Shown in pieces: positions 8,226-16,014 of a stretch of DNA of 64,000 nt. The position numbers and the translations under genes were made by a program. The notes under the pieces are model-generated. The model had not been told where the DNA came from, made no database searches, and saw only the letters and a program-made list of their open reading frames with translations. Source of the DNA: Rhodoferax bucti (GTDB taxonomy: Bacteria; Pseudomonadota; Gammaproteobacteria; Burkholderiales; Burkholderiaceae_C); assembly GCF_005876985.1 (NCBI RefSeq), contig NZ_VAHD01000001.1:186001-250000 (forward strand), read 5' to 3'. Position 1 is the stretch's first letter. Each line of letters starts with the position of its first letter.

Positions 8226-8969
8226 ATGAGTCAGGTTCGTTCTGGCGTGGTTGCGGTCGCGACCATGCTTTCTTTGGTGGCTGCGTCCCCCGCTTTGGCA
8301 GCGTCAGCGTCTTTCGCATCCATTTCCAATTTCACCGTATCGGTCGACACCGGCTTGAGCAGCTTTCAAGCTAGCAACCCCGCAATCAGCTTGAGCGTGG
8401 ACCTCAAAGACGCCAACGGCGTCACATTGCTTTCCGACACACGCATCACCTCGAGCAACGATCCCCTGGCTGTTAGCAACACCAGCAGCAACGCAACGGC
8501 ACAAATCAGCGGCGACGACTTCAGCACTGCCGTTTTTCTGGCCAAAGGAAATAGCGACAACGACAACCGCTACAACTCCATCGCCTACGCCAGCCTGAGC
8601 TTTACGTTGGGAGCGCACAGCAGCATTACTTTTGGTGCGCTCTCATCCTTGAGTTCCCACTATGAAAAAGGCTTGGGTGAAAGTGGCTACGCCGGCACGT
8701 ACTTTGAAATACGCGATGCTTTGCCTGCTTCGTCCGTGCAAAGCGACAGCCTCACGTATGCAAGTGACCTGCTGACCACACCACTCAGCACCAGTTTCAA
8801 CAACGACACCGACGCAACCGTTACCAAGATGCTGGTCATCGGCGCTTTTGTGCAAGGTGAGAGCTTTCCCGTGACACCAGTCCCCGAGCCAGAAACCTAC
8901 GCCATGTTGTTGGCTGGTCTGGGGCTGATGGGTGCAGTGGCACGCCGCCGTCAAACAAAAATTAATTGA
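8226..8969 (+). CDS. PEP-CTERM sorting domain protein 1
   Basis: This 247-residue exported protein begins with a signal peptide (hydrophobic stretch from about residue 9, ending SPALA) and ends with a PEP-CTERM tail: VPEPETYAMLLAGLGLMG, then AVARRRQ. In known systems the PEP motif, transmembrane helix and basic end are recognised by an exosortase, which cleaves and anchors or releases the protein, often with exopolysaccharide. The middle is Ser/Asn/Thr rich, like surface proteins. No exosortase is in this window. GGGAG at 8216-8220 precedes the ATG. Two GTTACCC words upstream (8149 and 8167 region) are unassigned. A second PEP-CTERM gene follows 15 bases later, so they are probably co-transcribed. 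Confidence 0.9.
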   Translation: MSQVRSGVVAVATMLSLVAASPALAASASFASISNFTVSVDTGLSSFQASNPAISLSVDLKDANGVTLLSDTRITSSNDPLAVSNTSSNATAQISGDDFSTAVFLAKGNSDNDNRYNSIAYASLSFTLGAHSSITFGALSSLSSHYEKGLGESGYAGTYFEIRDALPASSVQSDSLTYASDLLTTPLSTSFNNDTDATVTKMLVIGAFVQGESFPVTPVPEPETYAMLLAGLGLMGAVARRRQTKIN

Positions 8970-8984
8970 ACCAGGGTGAATCCA

Positions 8985-9785
8985 ATGAAAAAAATCAGCA
9001 CAACGATCGCCAGTTTCCTTTTAAGCGTAAGCGCTATAGCAGCACCCGTTACCGTCACGACGTCCGCCAATTTGGTAGGGCAATACGACCTCGTGGATAG
9101 CGGAGAGCAAACCTACATCGGTGCAAATACGTTCGATTACCGAAACCACCTGACAACCACAACAGCGAGCATTTTGGGAAATTTTCAAGATGGAGCATCG
9201 GGTCAGTGGTACCAGCAGACGCTGTTCACACAAACCTATAGCTACGACTATTCCGTACAAGACTATTCAATTTTTTATCAAGCCGCGAACGTTTATGTGA
9301 ATTCCGTCGTAGGAGACCAGTGGATTGAAATGTCCATGAAAAATACAACGGGCAACACCCTCACATACTCAACTACTCTCAACGCAACACTGGGGAATAA
9401 AACTTCTCCTCGCGGAAACCTGCAATACGTCACCCCAGGCTTCGGAGTATCACTAGACGGAGGCCCCATCACCAGTTTCATGCCCAACTGGGCAAGTGGA
9501 GGAACCAATGCTAATTTCTACGAAACAGGCGTCACAGACAGTGAGGTGAGTGTGGTTGCAGAAGCGACCGATGGTGGAGCCCTCTCCTTCCTCCAAATTT
9601 ACATGTACAAAGATACGGCCATTGGGTCCATACGAACTGAGCACTACAGTCAAGTCTCTAACCAATGGTCTGAACGAATCGCCATTTCCGCCCCCGTGCC
9701 CGAACCCGAAACCTACGCCATGCTGCTGGCTGGTCTGGGGCTGATGGGTGCCGTGGCACGCCGCAAAAACAAAGCAAACGCCTGA
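8985..9785 (+). CDS. PEP-CTERM sorting domain protein 2
   Basis: This 266-residue exported protein has signal peptide MKKISTTIASFLLSVSAIA and the tail VPEPETYAMLLAGLGLMG plus AVARRKNK. The tail is identical over the sorting segment to that of its upstream neighbour, while the bodies differ. The ATG at 8985 is preferred over the GTG at 8976 because AGGGTG at 8973-8978 is then a well-spaced ribosome site. The body (about 9000-9650) is clearly richer in A and T than neighbouring genes and codes for many Tyr, Asn and Thr residues in a beta-rich pattern, which suggests different origin from the GC-rich tail. Function unknown; surface or extracellular matrix role expected of the class. Confidence 0.88.
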   Translation: MKKISTTIASFLLSVSAIAAPVTVTTSANLVGQYDLVDSGEQTYIGANTFDYRNHLTTTTASILGNFQDGASGQWYQQTLFTQTYSYDYSVQDYSIFYQAANVYVNSVVGDQWIEMSMKNTTGNTLTYSTTLNATLGNKTSPRGNLQYVTPGFGVSLDGGPITSFMPNWASGGTNANFYETGVTDSEVSVVAEATDGGALSFLQIYMYKDTAIGSIRTEHYSQVSNQWSERIAISAPVPEPETYAMLLAGLGLMGAVARRKNKANA

Positions 9786-9804
9786 GTATTCAACGCCTTA
9801 TGCC

Positions 9805-9830
9805 AAGGGCTCCTGCGGGAGCCCTTTTTG
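9805..9830 (+). terminator. Rho-independent terminator after the PEP-CTERM pair
   Basis: A perfect 9-bp stem AAGGGCTCC/GGAGCCCTT with loop TGCG is followed by TTTTTG. It lies 19 bases after the second PEP-CTERM stop codon. Confidence 0.92.
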
Positions 9831-9948
9831 CTTTTGGCTTGCCCTAAGTCAAGAAAAATTCAAGGGTAAACCCGCACGCCAAACGTAAGATGAGCCGCAC
9901 CGGAGCCGCCGCGCGCCGGACACCTTTACGCCCCCGGAGTTTTTGAAC

Positions 9949-11463
9949 ATGTCATCGGCACCCCGCATCCAACACCCCGCCTTTCAGGCCAAGATCATGT
10001 CGGCCGAGGCTGCGGCCGCCCTCATCCCTGCGGGGGCTAATGTGGGCATGAGCGGCTTCACCGGCTCGGGCCACCCCAAGGCCGTGCCCCAGGCACTGGC
10101 CCAGCGGATGGAGGCCTTGCACGCCAAGGGTGAAGACTTCCAGATCGGCCTGTGGACTGGTGCCTCCACCGCGCCCGAGCTGGACGGCGCGCTCGCCAAG
10201 GCCCACGGCGTGTCCATGCGCCTGCCTTACCAATCGGACCCCACAGTGCGCAAGCAGATCAACGCGGGGCAAATGCAGTACACCGACATCCACCTCTCAC
10301 ACGTGGCGCAGCTGGCGTGGTTTGGCTTTTTGGGGCCGCTCAAAGTCGCGGTCGTCGAAGTGGCGGGCGTCCTGCCGGATGGGCGGCTGATCCCCGCGTC
10401 CTCAGTGGGTAACAACAAAACCTGGCTGGACCTTGCCGACCACATCATTCTGGAAGTGAACCACCAGCAGCACCCCGGACTGGAGGGCATGCACGACATT
10501 TATTACGGCACCCGCATTCCGCCGCACCGCCAGCCCATCCCATTGGTGGCGCCCGGTGACCGCATTGGCGACTGCTACCTGCACTGCGACCCGGCCAAGG
10601 TAATTGCGGTGGTGGAAACCAGCGAGCACGACCGCAACTCCCCCTTCACGCCACCGGATGCCACGTCGGAGCGCATTGCCGGCCACATCATCAACTTTTT
10701 GCAGCAAGAGGTGAGCGCCGGCCGCCTGCCCGCGGACCTGCTGCCCTTGCAAAGCGGCGTTGGCAATATTGCCAACGCGGTGCTCATCGGCTTAAACAGG
10801 GGCCCGTTCAACAACCTCAGCGCCTACACCGAGGTGCTGCAAGACGGCATGCTGGAGATGATCAAGTCCGGCAAGCTGACCATGGCCTCGGCCACGGCGC
10901 TGTCCTTCAGCCCGGCGGCCTTGGAAGAGTTCAACGCCAACATCGACTTCTACCGCGAGCGCATCGTGCTGCGCCCGCAAGAGATGAGCAACCACCCCGA
11001 AGTCATCCGCCGCCTGGGCCTGATTGCCATGAACGCGATGATCGAGGCTGACATCTACGGCAATGTGAACTCCACCCACATCATGGGCAGCAGCATCATG
11101 AATGGCATTGGCGGCTCAGGCGACTTTGCGCGCAATGCCTACCTCTCCTTCTTCATGACGCCCTCCACCGCCAAGGACGGCGCTATCTCCTGCATCGTGC
11201 CCATGGTCTCGCACACCGACCACACCGAGCACGATGTGGAAATCATCGTTACCGAACAAGGCCTGGCCGACCTGCGCGGCAAGTCCCCCACGCAGCGGGC
11301 CCAGCTCGTCATCGAGAACTGCGCCCACCCCGACTTCCGCCCCGCCCTGCGCGACTACTTCAACCGCGCCCTGCAAGAAGCCCCTGGCCGCCACACCCCG
11401 CACATCCTGAGCGAGGCGCTGTCGTGGCACGACCGGTTTGTGAAGACCGGGCGGATGCTTTGA
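9949..11463 (+). CDS. Acetyl-CoA hydrolase/CoA-transferase (AarC/Cat1 family)
   Basis: This 504-residue protein has the length and order of the class I acetyl-CoA hydrolase/transferase family, which moves CoA between acetate and succinate or hydrolyses acetyl-CoA. Seen: GANVGMSGFTGSGHPKAVP near the N-terminus, VGNNKTWLDLADHIILEVN in the middle, and the probable catalytic glutamate E295 in SAYTEVLQDGML, matching the position I recall in AarC (E294). GIGGSGDFARNAYLS is the CoA-binding glycine region, and ITEQGLADLRG style text (IVTEQGLADLRG) is near the end. The ATG at 9949 is chosen because GGAG at 9936-9939 is well spaced, unlike the TTG at 9943. Direction of the reaction in vivo is unknown. 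Confidence 0.93.
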   Translation: MSSAPRIQHPAFQAKIMSAEAAAALIPAGANVGMSGFTGSGHPKAVPQALAQRMEALHAKGEDFQIGLWTGASTAPELDGALAKAHGVSMRLPYQSDPTVRKQINAGQMQYTDIHLSHVAQLAWFGFLGPLKVAVVEVAGVLPDGRLIPASSVGNNKTWLDLADHIILEVNHQQHPGLEGMHDIYYGTRIPPHRQPIPLVAPGDRIGDCYLHCDPAKVIAVVETSEHDRNSPFTPPDATSERIAGHIINFLQQEVSAGRLPADLLPLQSGVGNIANAVLIGLNRGPFNNLSAYTEVLQDGMLEMIKSGKLTMASATALSFSPAALEEFNANIDFYRERIVLRPQEMSNHPEVIRRLGLIAMNAMIEADIYGNVNSTHIMGSSIMNGIGGSGDFARNAYLSFFMTPSTAKDGAISCIVPMVSHTDHTEHDVEIIVTEQGLADLRGKSPTQRAQLVIENCAHPDFRPALRDYFNRALQEAPGRHTPHILSEALSWHDRFVKTGRML

Positions 11464-11464
11464 T

Positions 11465-11530
11465 TTGCTATTGAATTAGGAGCTGCTGGCGCATATTCTA
11501 CGAGCGCTAGCGGGCTATTTCGCTTGTAAC
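11465..11530 (+). repeat. Dispersed AGCTGCTnGCGCA repeat, copy B
   Basis: Forward copy: TTGCTATTGAATTAGG, then AGCTGCTGGCGCA at 11481-11493, then GAGCGCTAG at 11502-11510 and a GGGCTATTT end. It starts just after the CoA-transferase stop codon. Confidence 0.78.
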
Positions 11531-11579
11531 CCAATGTCCATCAGCGGGTGGGTCGCGGTGAACATGGTTGGCTTTCGCC

Positions 11580-11658
11580 GCAGAGCGGGGAGTCCGGGGC
11601 CCCGCCGATTTCTGCGCGTTTGGCAGTATGAGGCGGGGGCCCGGACTCCCCGCTCTGC
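11580..11658. repeat. Long palindromic element, copy 1
   Basis: Two 25-base arms, 11582-11606 (starting AGAGCGGGGAGTCCGG) and 11632-11656 (ending CCGGACTCCCCGCTCT), are inverse complements with one imperfection and enclose a 25-base loop GATTTCTGCGCG...CAGTATGA. The loop and arms recur at 16331-16407. It lies between convergent genes, so it could act as a transcription barrier, but there is no T-run; a REP-like mobile palindrome is as likely. Confidence 0.85.
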
Positions 11659-11686
11659 CCCCACACACGCGGCAACCACAAGGAGC

Positions 11687-12595
11687 TCAAGCCCCCTGCA
11701 ACGCCGGCCCCACCACCGCCTCCAGCTGCGCACGCAGCCAACGGTGGGCGGGGTCTTGCTGGTAGCGGGCGTGCCAGATGGCGAACATGGGCATGGTCGG
11801 GCAAGTCACCGGCACCGGGGCATGGGCCAGGCCAGCCAAGGTAGTGCGGCCCATCAAGCGAGGCGCGGTCACCAACAGCGGCGTGCCGCGCACAAAGGCC
11901 GGTAGGGCGCTAAAGCCCGGCACCAGCACCGCAAAGCGGCGCGCCAAGCCACGGGACAGCAGTTGCTGGTCAATGTCCAAACCCCGGTTCGCCTCGTAGG
12001 CCACGCTGGCATGGTCGGCGGCCAGGTACTCGACCTCGGTGTGCGGGGCGCTGCGCACGGTGGCGTCAAAAAATACGGCATAGCTGTCGTCAAACAGGCG
12101 CTTTTGCACGATGTCGGTGCCATCCGGCGGGCGGGGGCTGATGACGAGGTGGCATTCGTCGGCCCGCAGCAAATCCAAGCGTGGCACGGCGCTGGGGATG
12201 ATGCGCAGGGTCACGCCCGGCGCCAGCGCCCGCAGGCGGGCGGCCAGGGGCGGCAACAGCAGCTCACGCTGGAAGTCGTTGGCGGCAATGGTGAGCTGGG
12301 TGCTCCACTGCGCGGGGTCGAACGAGGCGCTCTGGGCAAACTGCTGCATCTGCCGCAGCAAGGCGCGTGCAGGGGCGGCCAGGCTCTCGGCGTGCGCGGT
12401 GGGGGCGATGCCGCGCCCGCGCTTCACAAACAGCGGGTCACCGGTGATGGCGCGCAGCTTCTCCAGCAGGTGGCTCACGGCGGATTGCGTCACGCCCAGG
12501 CGCGCGGCGGCGGCGGTGATGCTGCCAGTCTCCAACACGGCCAATAGCAGCTGCAAAAGGTGGGCGTCGAGGTGGGACCAATCGATTTTGCTCAT
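11687..12595 (-). CDS. LysR-family transcriptional regulator
   Basis: This roughly 302-residue protein has the LysR plan: an N-terminal winged helix-turn-helix (LDAHLLQLLLAVLETGSITAAAARLGVTQSAVSHLLEKLR, abbreviated) at about residues 7-45, and a periplasmic-binding-protein-like effector domain to the end. It is divergent from ligA, with 85 bases between start codons, the usual arrangement for a LysR regulator and its target; it probably controls ligAB in response to protocatechuate or a ring-cleavage product (inference). The ATG at 12595 (MSKIDWSHLD) was chosen since the longer upstream reading MPKINGVAIIKC looks non-coding and would run into the shared promoter. No strong ribosome site is seen. 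Confidence 0.9.
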   Translation of the reverse strand: MSKIDWSHLDAHLLQLLLAVLETGSITAAAARLGVTQSAVSHLLEKLRAITGDPLFVKRGRGIAPTAHAESLAAPARALLRQMQQFAQSASFDPAQWSTQLTIAANDFQRELLLPPLAARLRALAPGVTLRIIPSAVPRLDLLRADECHLVISPRPPDGTDIVQKRLFDDSYAVFFDATVRSAPHTEVEYLAADHASVAYEANRGLDIDQQLLSRGLARRFAVLVPGFSALPAFVRGTPLLVTAPRLMGRTTLAGLAHAPVPVTCPTMPMFAIWHARYQQDPAHRWLRAQLEAVVGPALQGA

Positions 12596-12680
12596 GCATT
12601 TGATGATCGCCACCCCGTTTATCTTTGGCAATGGGGCCCCGACACTCCCGCCTGACGTAGATCAACCGCAGGAGATAAAC

Positions 12681-13046
12681 ATGGCACACTTTGCCCCCCC
12701 ACCCACCGCCAAACCGGTCATTCCCGGCACCACGCCCTTTGATGGCGACCAGGCCCGCAAGGGCTACGCGCTCAACAAGATGTGCTTTTCGTTCAACGAC
12801 GCGGCCAACCGCGCAGCCTTTCTGGCCGACGAAGAGGCGTACATGAAGCGGTACAGCCTGAACGAGCAGCAGGCCGCCGCCATCCGCGCCAAAAACGTGC
12901 TGCAACTCATTGAGGCCGGCGGCAACGCCTACTACCTGGCCAAGTTCGCGGGCATCTTCAAGCTGGACATGCAGGACATTGGCGCGCAGCAAACCGGCAT
13001 GAGCAAAGACGAATTCAAGGCCATGTTGGTGGCCGCAGGCAAATAA
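12681..13046 (+). CDS. ligA: Protocatechuate 4,5-dioxygenase alpha (small) subunit
   Basis: This 121-residue protein resembles LigA/PmdA, the small subunit of class III extradiol dioxygenase that opens the ring of protocatechuate between C4 and C5. Landmarks are GTTPFDGDQARKGYALNKMCFSFN near the N-terminus and EAGGNAYYLAKFAGI with DIGAQQTGMS towards the C-terminus. The small subunit covers the active site of LigB. AGGAG at 12670-12674 supports the ATG at 12681. It is 11 bases upstream of ligB in the same operon and divergent from a LysR gene. Gallate or other related catechol acids are possible alternative substrates. Confidence 0.93.
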   Translation: MAHFAPPPTAKPVIPGTTPFDGDQARKGYALNKMCFSFNDAANRAAFLADEEAYMKRYSLNEQQAAAIRAKNVLQLIEAGGNAYYLAKFAGIFKLDMQDIGAQQTGMSKDEFKAMLVAAGK

Positions 13047-13057
13047 GGAGACATCAC

Positions 13058-13903
13058 ATGGCACAACTCATCGGCGGCCTCGGCACCTCGCACATTCCCG
13101 CAATCGGCAACGCGATCCACAAGGGCTTGCAAAACGAACCGTACTGGAGGCCTTTTTTTGACGGCTTTCCGCCCATCCGCGAATGGCTGGGCGAGAAGAC
13201 GCCCGACGTGGTGGTGATGTTCTACAACGACCACGGGCTGAACTTCTTCCTCGACAAAATGCCCACCTTCGCCGTGGGTGCCGCCGCGCAATACAACAAC
13301 GCCGACGAAGGCTGGGGCATCCCCACCCTGCCGCCTTTTCAGGGCGAAGTGGATTTGTCGTGGCACCTGATCAACACGCTGATCGACCAGGAGTTTGACG
13401 TGACCACCTGCCAGGAAATGCTGGTGGACCACGCCTGCACGCTGCCGCTCAAGCTCTTCTGGCCCGAAGGCGATTGCCCGGTGACCGTGGTGCCGGTGTG
13501 CATCAACACCGTGCAGTTCCCCCTGCCCTCGGCCAAGCGCTGCTACGCGCTGGGCAAGGCGGTGGGCCAGGCGATCCAGAGCTGGAACAGCGACAAGAAG
13601 GTGGCCGTGATTGCCTCCGGCGGCCTCAGCCACCAGCTGGACGGCGAGCGCGCAGGCTTCATCAACAAAGCGTTTGACCTGCAATTTATCGAGAGCCTGA
13701 GCACCAACCCCGAGTGGGCCACTCAGTTCAGCGTGCACGAGTTGGTAGAAAAAACCGGCACACAGGGTGTGGAGTTGCTGATGTGGCTGGCCATGCGCGG
13801 TGCGCTGACCGCGGCAGCCCCTGGCGTGCGCCGCGTGCACAGCAACTACCACATCCCGATTTCCAACACGGCTACGGCGGTGCTGGCGTTGGAGGCGGTG
13901 TAA
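13058..13903 (+). CDS. ligB: Protocatechuate 4,5-dioxygenase beta (catalytic) subunit
   Basis: This 281-residue class III extradiol dioxygenase subunit carries the non-haem iron. Probable ligands are H12 in GLGTSHIP and H59 in YNDHGLN, with catalytic-base H192 in SGGLSHQLDG; these are close to H12, H61 and H195 of Sphingobium LigB. The ligand glutamate would be in the HELVEKTGTQGVE region. The product would be 4-carboxy-2-hydroxymuconate semialdehyde. AAGGAG precedes the ATG. The next pathway enzymes (LigC, LigI, LigJ, LigK) are not in the window, so they must lie elsewhere. The neighbouring shikimate-dehydrogenase-like cluster at 16.4-23.2 kb may supply protocatechuate (inference). Confidence 0.95.
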   Translation: MAQLIGGLGTSHIPAIGNAIHKGLQNEPYWRPFFDGFPPIREWLGEKTPDVVVMFYNDHGLNFFLDKMPTFAVGAAAQYNNADEGWGIPTLPPFQGEVDLSWHLINTLIDQEFDVTTCQEMLVDHACTLPLKLFWPEGDCPVTVVPVCINTVQFPLPSAKRCYALGKAVGQAIQSWNSDKKVAVIASGGLSHQLDGERAGFINKAFDLQFIESLSTNPEWATQFSVHELVEKTGTQGVELLMWLAMRGALTAAAPGVRRVHSNYHIPISNTATAVLALEAV

Positions 13904-14366
13904 GTCGGCTCGTTTGGGCTAAGACGCAAGTGGGCGCCGGCGAGCAGCCCAGCTTGCGGACTCCGGCGCACCTCGCGGGCGGCTGCCTTGGGTGCGCCTT
14001 TGTTTTTGCGTTAACTGGATGGTTGGTGCGCGGCCTCTGTGGCAACCGCGAATGGCGCCTACGCTCGCAAGCTGGGCTGCTCGCCTTGGAGGTGTACTTT
14101 CCGTTTTAGGCTGGAAACAGTCTTTAACGCCGGCGGTATGCCGCGCCGTTAGGAACGAATCGACTGAACAGAACCAAAAGCGCAGCTTTTGGCGTCAGCT
14201 TCACCAAATGGTTAGGCTTGGTAAGCGCAGTAGAGGGCGTGATGGACACGCAAGCCCCAAAACCGTGCTGAATGCTTGACCGCAGCATGGCTGACTCCCT
14301 GTGCCGTGGCATGCCGAAGATGATTGTTACCTGTAATCCTGCCGCGCACGCTGAAAGTGGCGTGCA
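13904..14366. other. 463-base gap with a 20-bp inverted repeat and no convincing gene
   Basis: Downstream of ligB no reading frame has a start, ribosome site and plausible protein. It holds GGCGAGCAGCCCAGCTTGCG at 13939-13958 and its exact inverse complement at 14066-14085, with 107 bases between. A weaker GC hairpin (AACGCCGGCGG/CCGCGCCGTT) sits near 14121-14150, and GCACGC/GCGTGC at 14346-14365 abuts the stop of the small gene at 14367. The inverted repeat could end ligAB transcription or be a mobile-element remnant. Confidence 0.6.
13939..14085. repeat. Perfect 20-bp inverted repeat downstream of ligB
   Basis: Arms at 13939-13958 and 14066-14085 are exact inverse complements and 107 bases apart. 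The spacer is GC-rich, contains GCGTTAAC, and has no gene. The arrangement could form a long cruciform or RNA stem. Confidence 0.85.
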
Positions 14367-14519
14367 TTATTCTTTCTTGTCCATGCCAAAAAGCTTCAAT
14401 GCGCCAATTGAGGCAGCGCCGCACATCAAGCCGCCGACGATGGCTTGCATTGCATCAAACCTCGAAGACATCAAGAACATTGCGGCATATACGGAAGAAA
14501 CAACAAGCCAGCGAGCCAT
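14367..14519 (-). CDS. Small membrane peptide, 50 residues
   Basis: A short reading frame, below usual size cut-offs, starts at the ATG at 14519 and ends TAA at 14367-14369. The peptide opens MARWLVVSSVYAAMF, continues with a second hydrophobic stretch (AIVGGLMCGAASIGALKLF) and ends GMDKKE, suggesting two membrane segments with a charged C-terminus. GGGAGG lies about 10 bases upstream, inside the last codons of the preceding gene, whose stop is only two bases away. The strong ribosome site and tight spacing make it a likely real gene, the last of a minus-strand operon. Function not recognised. Confidence 0.7.
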   Translation of the reverse strand: MARWLVVSSVYAAMFLMSSRFDAMQAIVGGLMCGAASIGALKLFGMDKKE

Positions 14520-14521
14520 AA

Positions 14522-14977
14522 TTAATTTGCCTCCCAACGAGTTGGATAGAGCACACCATTTGGGAGGAATAATTTTTCTTTTACAGCCTTTATTGCAGCG
14601 CTCTCCTTGCTAGTACCTGATGCCTCCAGTTCCTTCGCATACGCGTAGGTTTCTGAAAAAACGTTGATGGCGGCAGTAGCTCCTGGATATTTATGCTCTT
14701 GGTTGGTTGAGCCTCCGTCACCGCCCCCTCTTGACACGACTTCCATACACAACCGCGCGATATAGCCTCTTCGCTTCTTGGTCAGTTCAACTATCGATGA
14801 GGAATTTTTACTCTCAATAGGTGCTCGACTCATCTTTTCCAGCCAATCAGCTTGGCCCGCAATTGCAGATAGCAAATGCTGACTGGTCATTGGTTTCGGA
14901 TCGTCAAAATCTTCGCCTCGATTCACGAAGAAAAAAATAACTACGGCCACGACAACGAACAGAATAACTATTTCCAT
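14522..14977 (-). CDS. Membrane-anchored hypothetical protein, 151 residues
   Basis: Starting at the ATG at 14977, with GGAGG seven bases upstream, the protein opens with one membrane helix (MEIVILFVVVAVVIFFFVN) and then a soluble cytoplasmic-type domain of about 130 residues containing SSSIVELTKKRRGYIARLCME and ASGTSKESAAIKAVKEK. It is GC-poor and Ser/Lys-rich compared with flanking housekeeping genes, suggesting accessory origin. A longer start upstream is possible, but the ribosome site favours 14977. It is followed two bases later by a 50-residue membrane peptide. No family was recognised; the pair may form a membrane complex. Confidence 0.78.
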   Translation of the reverse strand: MEIVILFVVVAVVIFFFVNRGEDFDDPKPMTSQHLLSAIAGQADWLEKMSRAPIESKNSSSIVELTKKRRGYIARLCMEVVSRGGGDGGSTNQEHKYPGATAAINVFSETYAYAKELEASGTSKESAAIKAVKEKLFLPNGVLYPTRWEAN

Positions 14978-15429
14978 AGCTGCCTCCAAAAATGAATAGT
15001 AATGACTAAAAAAGTTAGGCTGGTAAGAGATACTGAAATTGGCATTCAGTATACCCACATGTTTAAATTTTGGATAATCCAGTTTCGATAGTCGTTGACA
15101 TTCTCAATGTTAAGTGCCAGCAGCGCAGTATTTTTAGCGCTCGTTCGATCATCCAGTACGCTTCATCAAACTGGTTCAGTGTGATGACCTGGGGTTCTTT
15201 TTCATTGTGGTGCTTGATCGCATTTCGAGCTTTAGTCAATTTTAAGACTGATACACCTAAAGCTACCCAAGTGATGGATTCCCTCAAAGGGCCGTATGCA
15301 GAGCATACTAAACTTATGATGGGCGATTCAGTACAACAATTAGATTAGAGTCAGAAATTTTAGACGTAAAAAGCCCAATACCAGTTCATAATTAAGTGTT
15401 CCGATGCGGGGTTTTTTGGTCGCTATTTT
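14978..15429. other. 452-base AT-rich gap with one doubtful reading frame
   Basis: This stretch has no well-supported gene. A minus-strand frame (15063-15287, TTG start, 74 codons, with HNEKEPQVITLNQFDEAYWMIERAL) looks protein-like but lacks a ribosome site and an ATG. The opposite frame (15070-15348, also TTG start) overlaps it. One may be a remnant of a gene. The base composition matches the accessory patch around it. Confidence 0.4.
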
Positions 15430-15579
15430 TCAAAGTGGCATCATTAAAACATTGGTTAGATGAATCATATCTTGGGATTCCTTTGAGATTTCTAGATCAG
15501 GGAGTGATGCACACCCACTCAAAGTTAGTGCGAGTGTGACTGTTAGTGTGATTAATGTAATATTGGATCGAATTTTCAC
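15430..15579 (-). CDS. Small lipoprotein, 49 residues
   Basis: Starting at a GTG at 15579 the peptide reads MKIRSNITLITLTVTLALTL then SGCASLPDLE, a textbook lipoprotein signal with lipobox LSGC. The lipid-carrying cysteine is residue 23. The mature part is only about 27 residues and ends in MMPL. GGAG lies nine bases before the GTG. The start overlaps the stop of the upstream broken gene (GTGA), so the two were translated as one unit. It may be a genuine tiny lipoprotein or the front of a longer one cut by a frameshift; nothing downstream continues convincingly. Confidence 0.65.
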   Translation of the reverse strand: MKIRSNITLITLTVTLALTLSGCASLPDLEISKESQDMIHLTNVLMMPL

Positions 15580-16014
15580 GCTTCTTTACTCCAATCATCT
15601 GATGGATTTTTAATGGCTTCTTTTACTCTCATAATTTTAAGTCGTCCAAGTAACTTACCTGCAAGTGCTTCTAGTTGTTCACCGTTAAATTCACCATTTA
15701 CTTGGACTCCTTTATGGCGACAGGTTTCTGCTAAACGTTATAGTAGGCTGTGTCTTTTGGTGGCTTGATTGTTTGTAGGTCAAGCTCATTGAGCAAGTAT
15801 GCAATCCTTGCTGTTGACTCTTCGACTGTGGGCGCCTTGCCCCCGCGTTGAACAGGCCAGCTCCCCCCCCACCTTCAGCGGCACCCGCAAGCGTGAACGC
15901 GCACAGAAATTTTCCTTTCAAAAATAACGACATGACTTCAGTGAGCTTGGGCTGCGCAATCTCTTGCTTTGAGATGTGCGATTCTTCTTCGAAGCCCAAG
16001 GCGGGTGCATTCAT
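15576..16014 (-). pseudogene. Hypothetical gene broken into three frames
   Basis: Three adjacent minus-strand segments read as one protein only if the frame moves twice. Segment 1 starts MNAPALGFEEESH (ATG at 16014) and runs to a run of eight G (plus 15863-15870). Segment 2 gives TVEESTARIAYLLNELDLQ and stops at TAG (15731-15733). Segment 3 gives AETCRHKGVQVNG and ends NPSDDWSKEA with TGA at 15576-15578. Each shift equals one missing base, the first in a homopolymer. Repaired, it would code for about 145 residues. It overlaps the lipoprotein gene by four bases, as intact operon genes do. Sequencing error in the homopolymer is an alternative for the first break. Function unknown. Confidence 0.55.

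Noticed and set aside
14110-14220. Integron attC-like text (TTTAACGCC...CGTTAGG and GGTTAGGC)
   Set aside because: Core-site partners do not match RYYYAAC/GTTRRRY properly and no integrase or cassette array is seen.
15063-15348. Overlapping 74- and 92-codon frames on opposite strands
   Set aside because: Both start at TTG without a ribosome site; not enough support to call a gene, noted within the gap entry.
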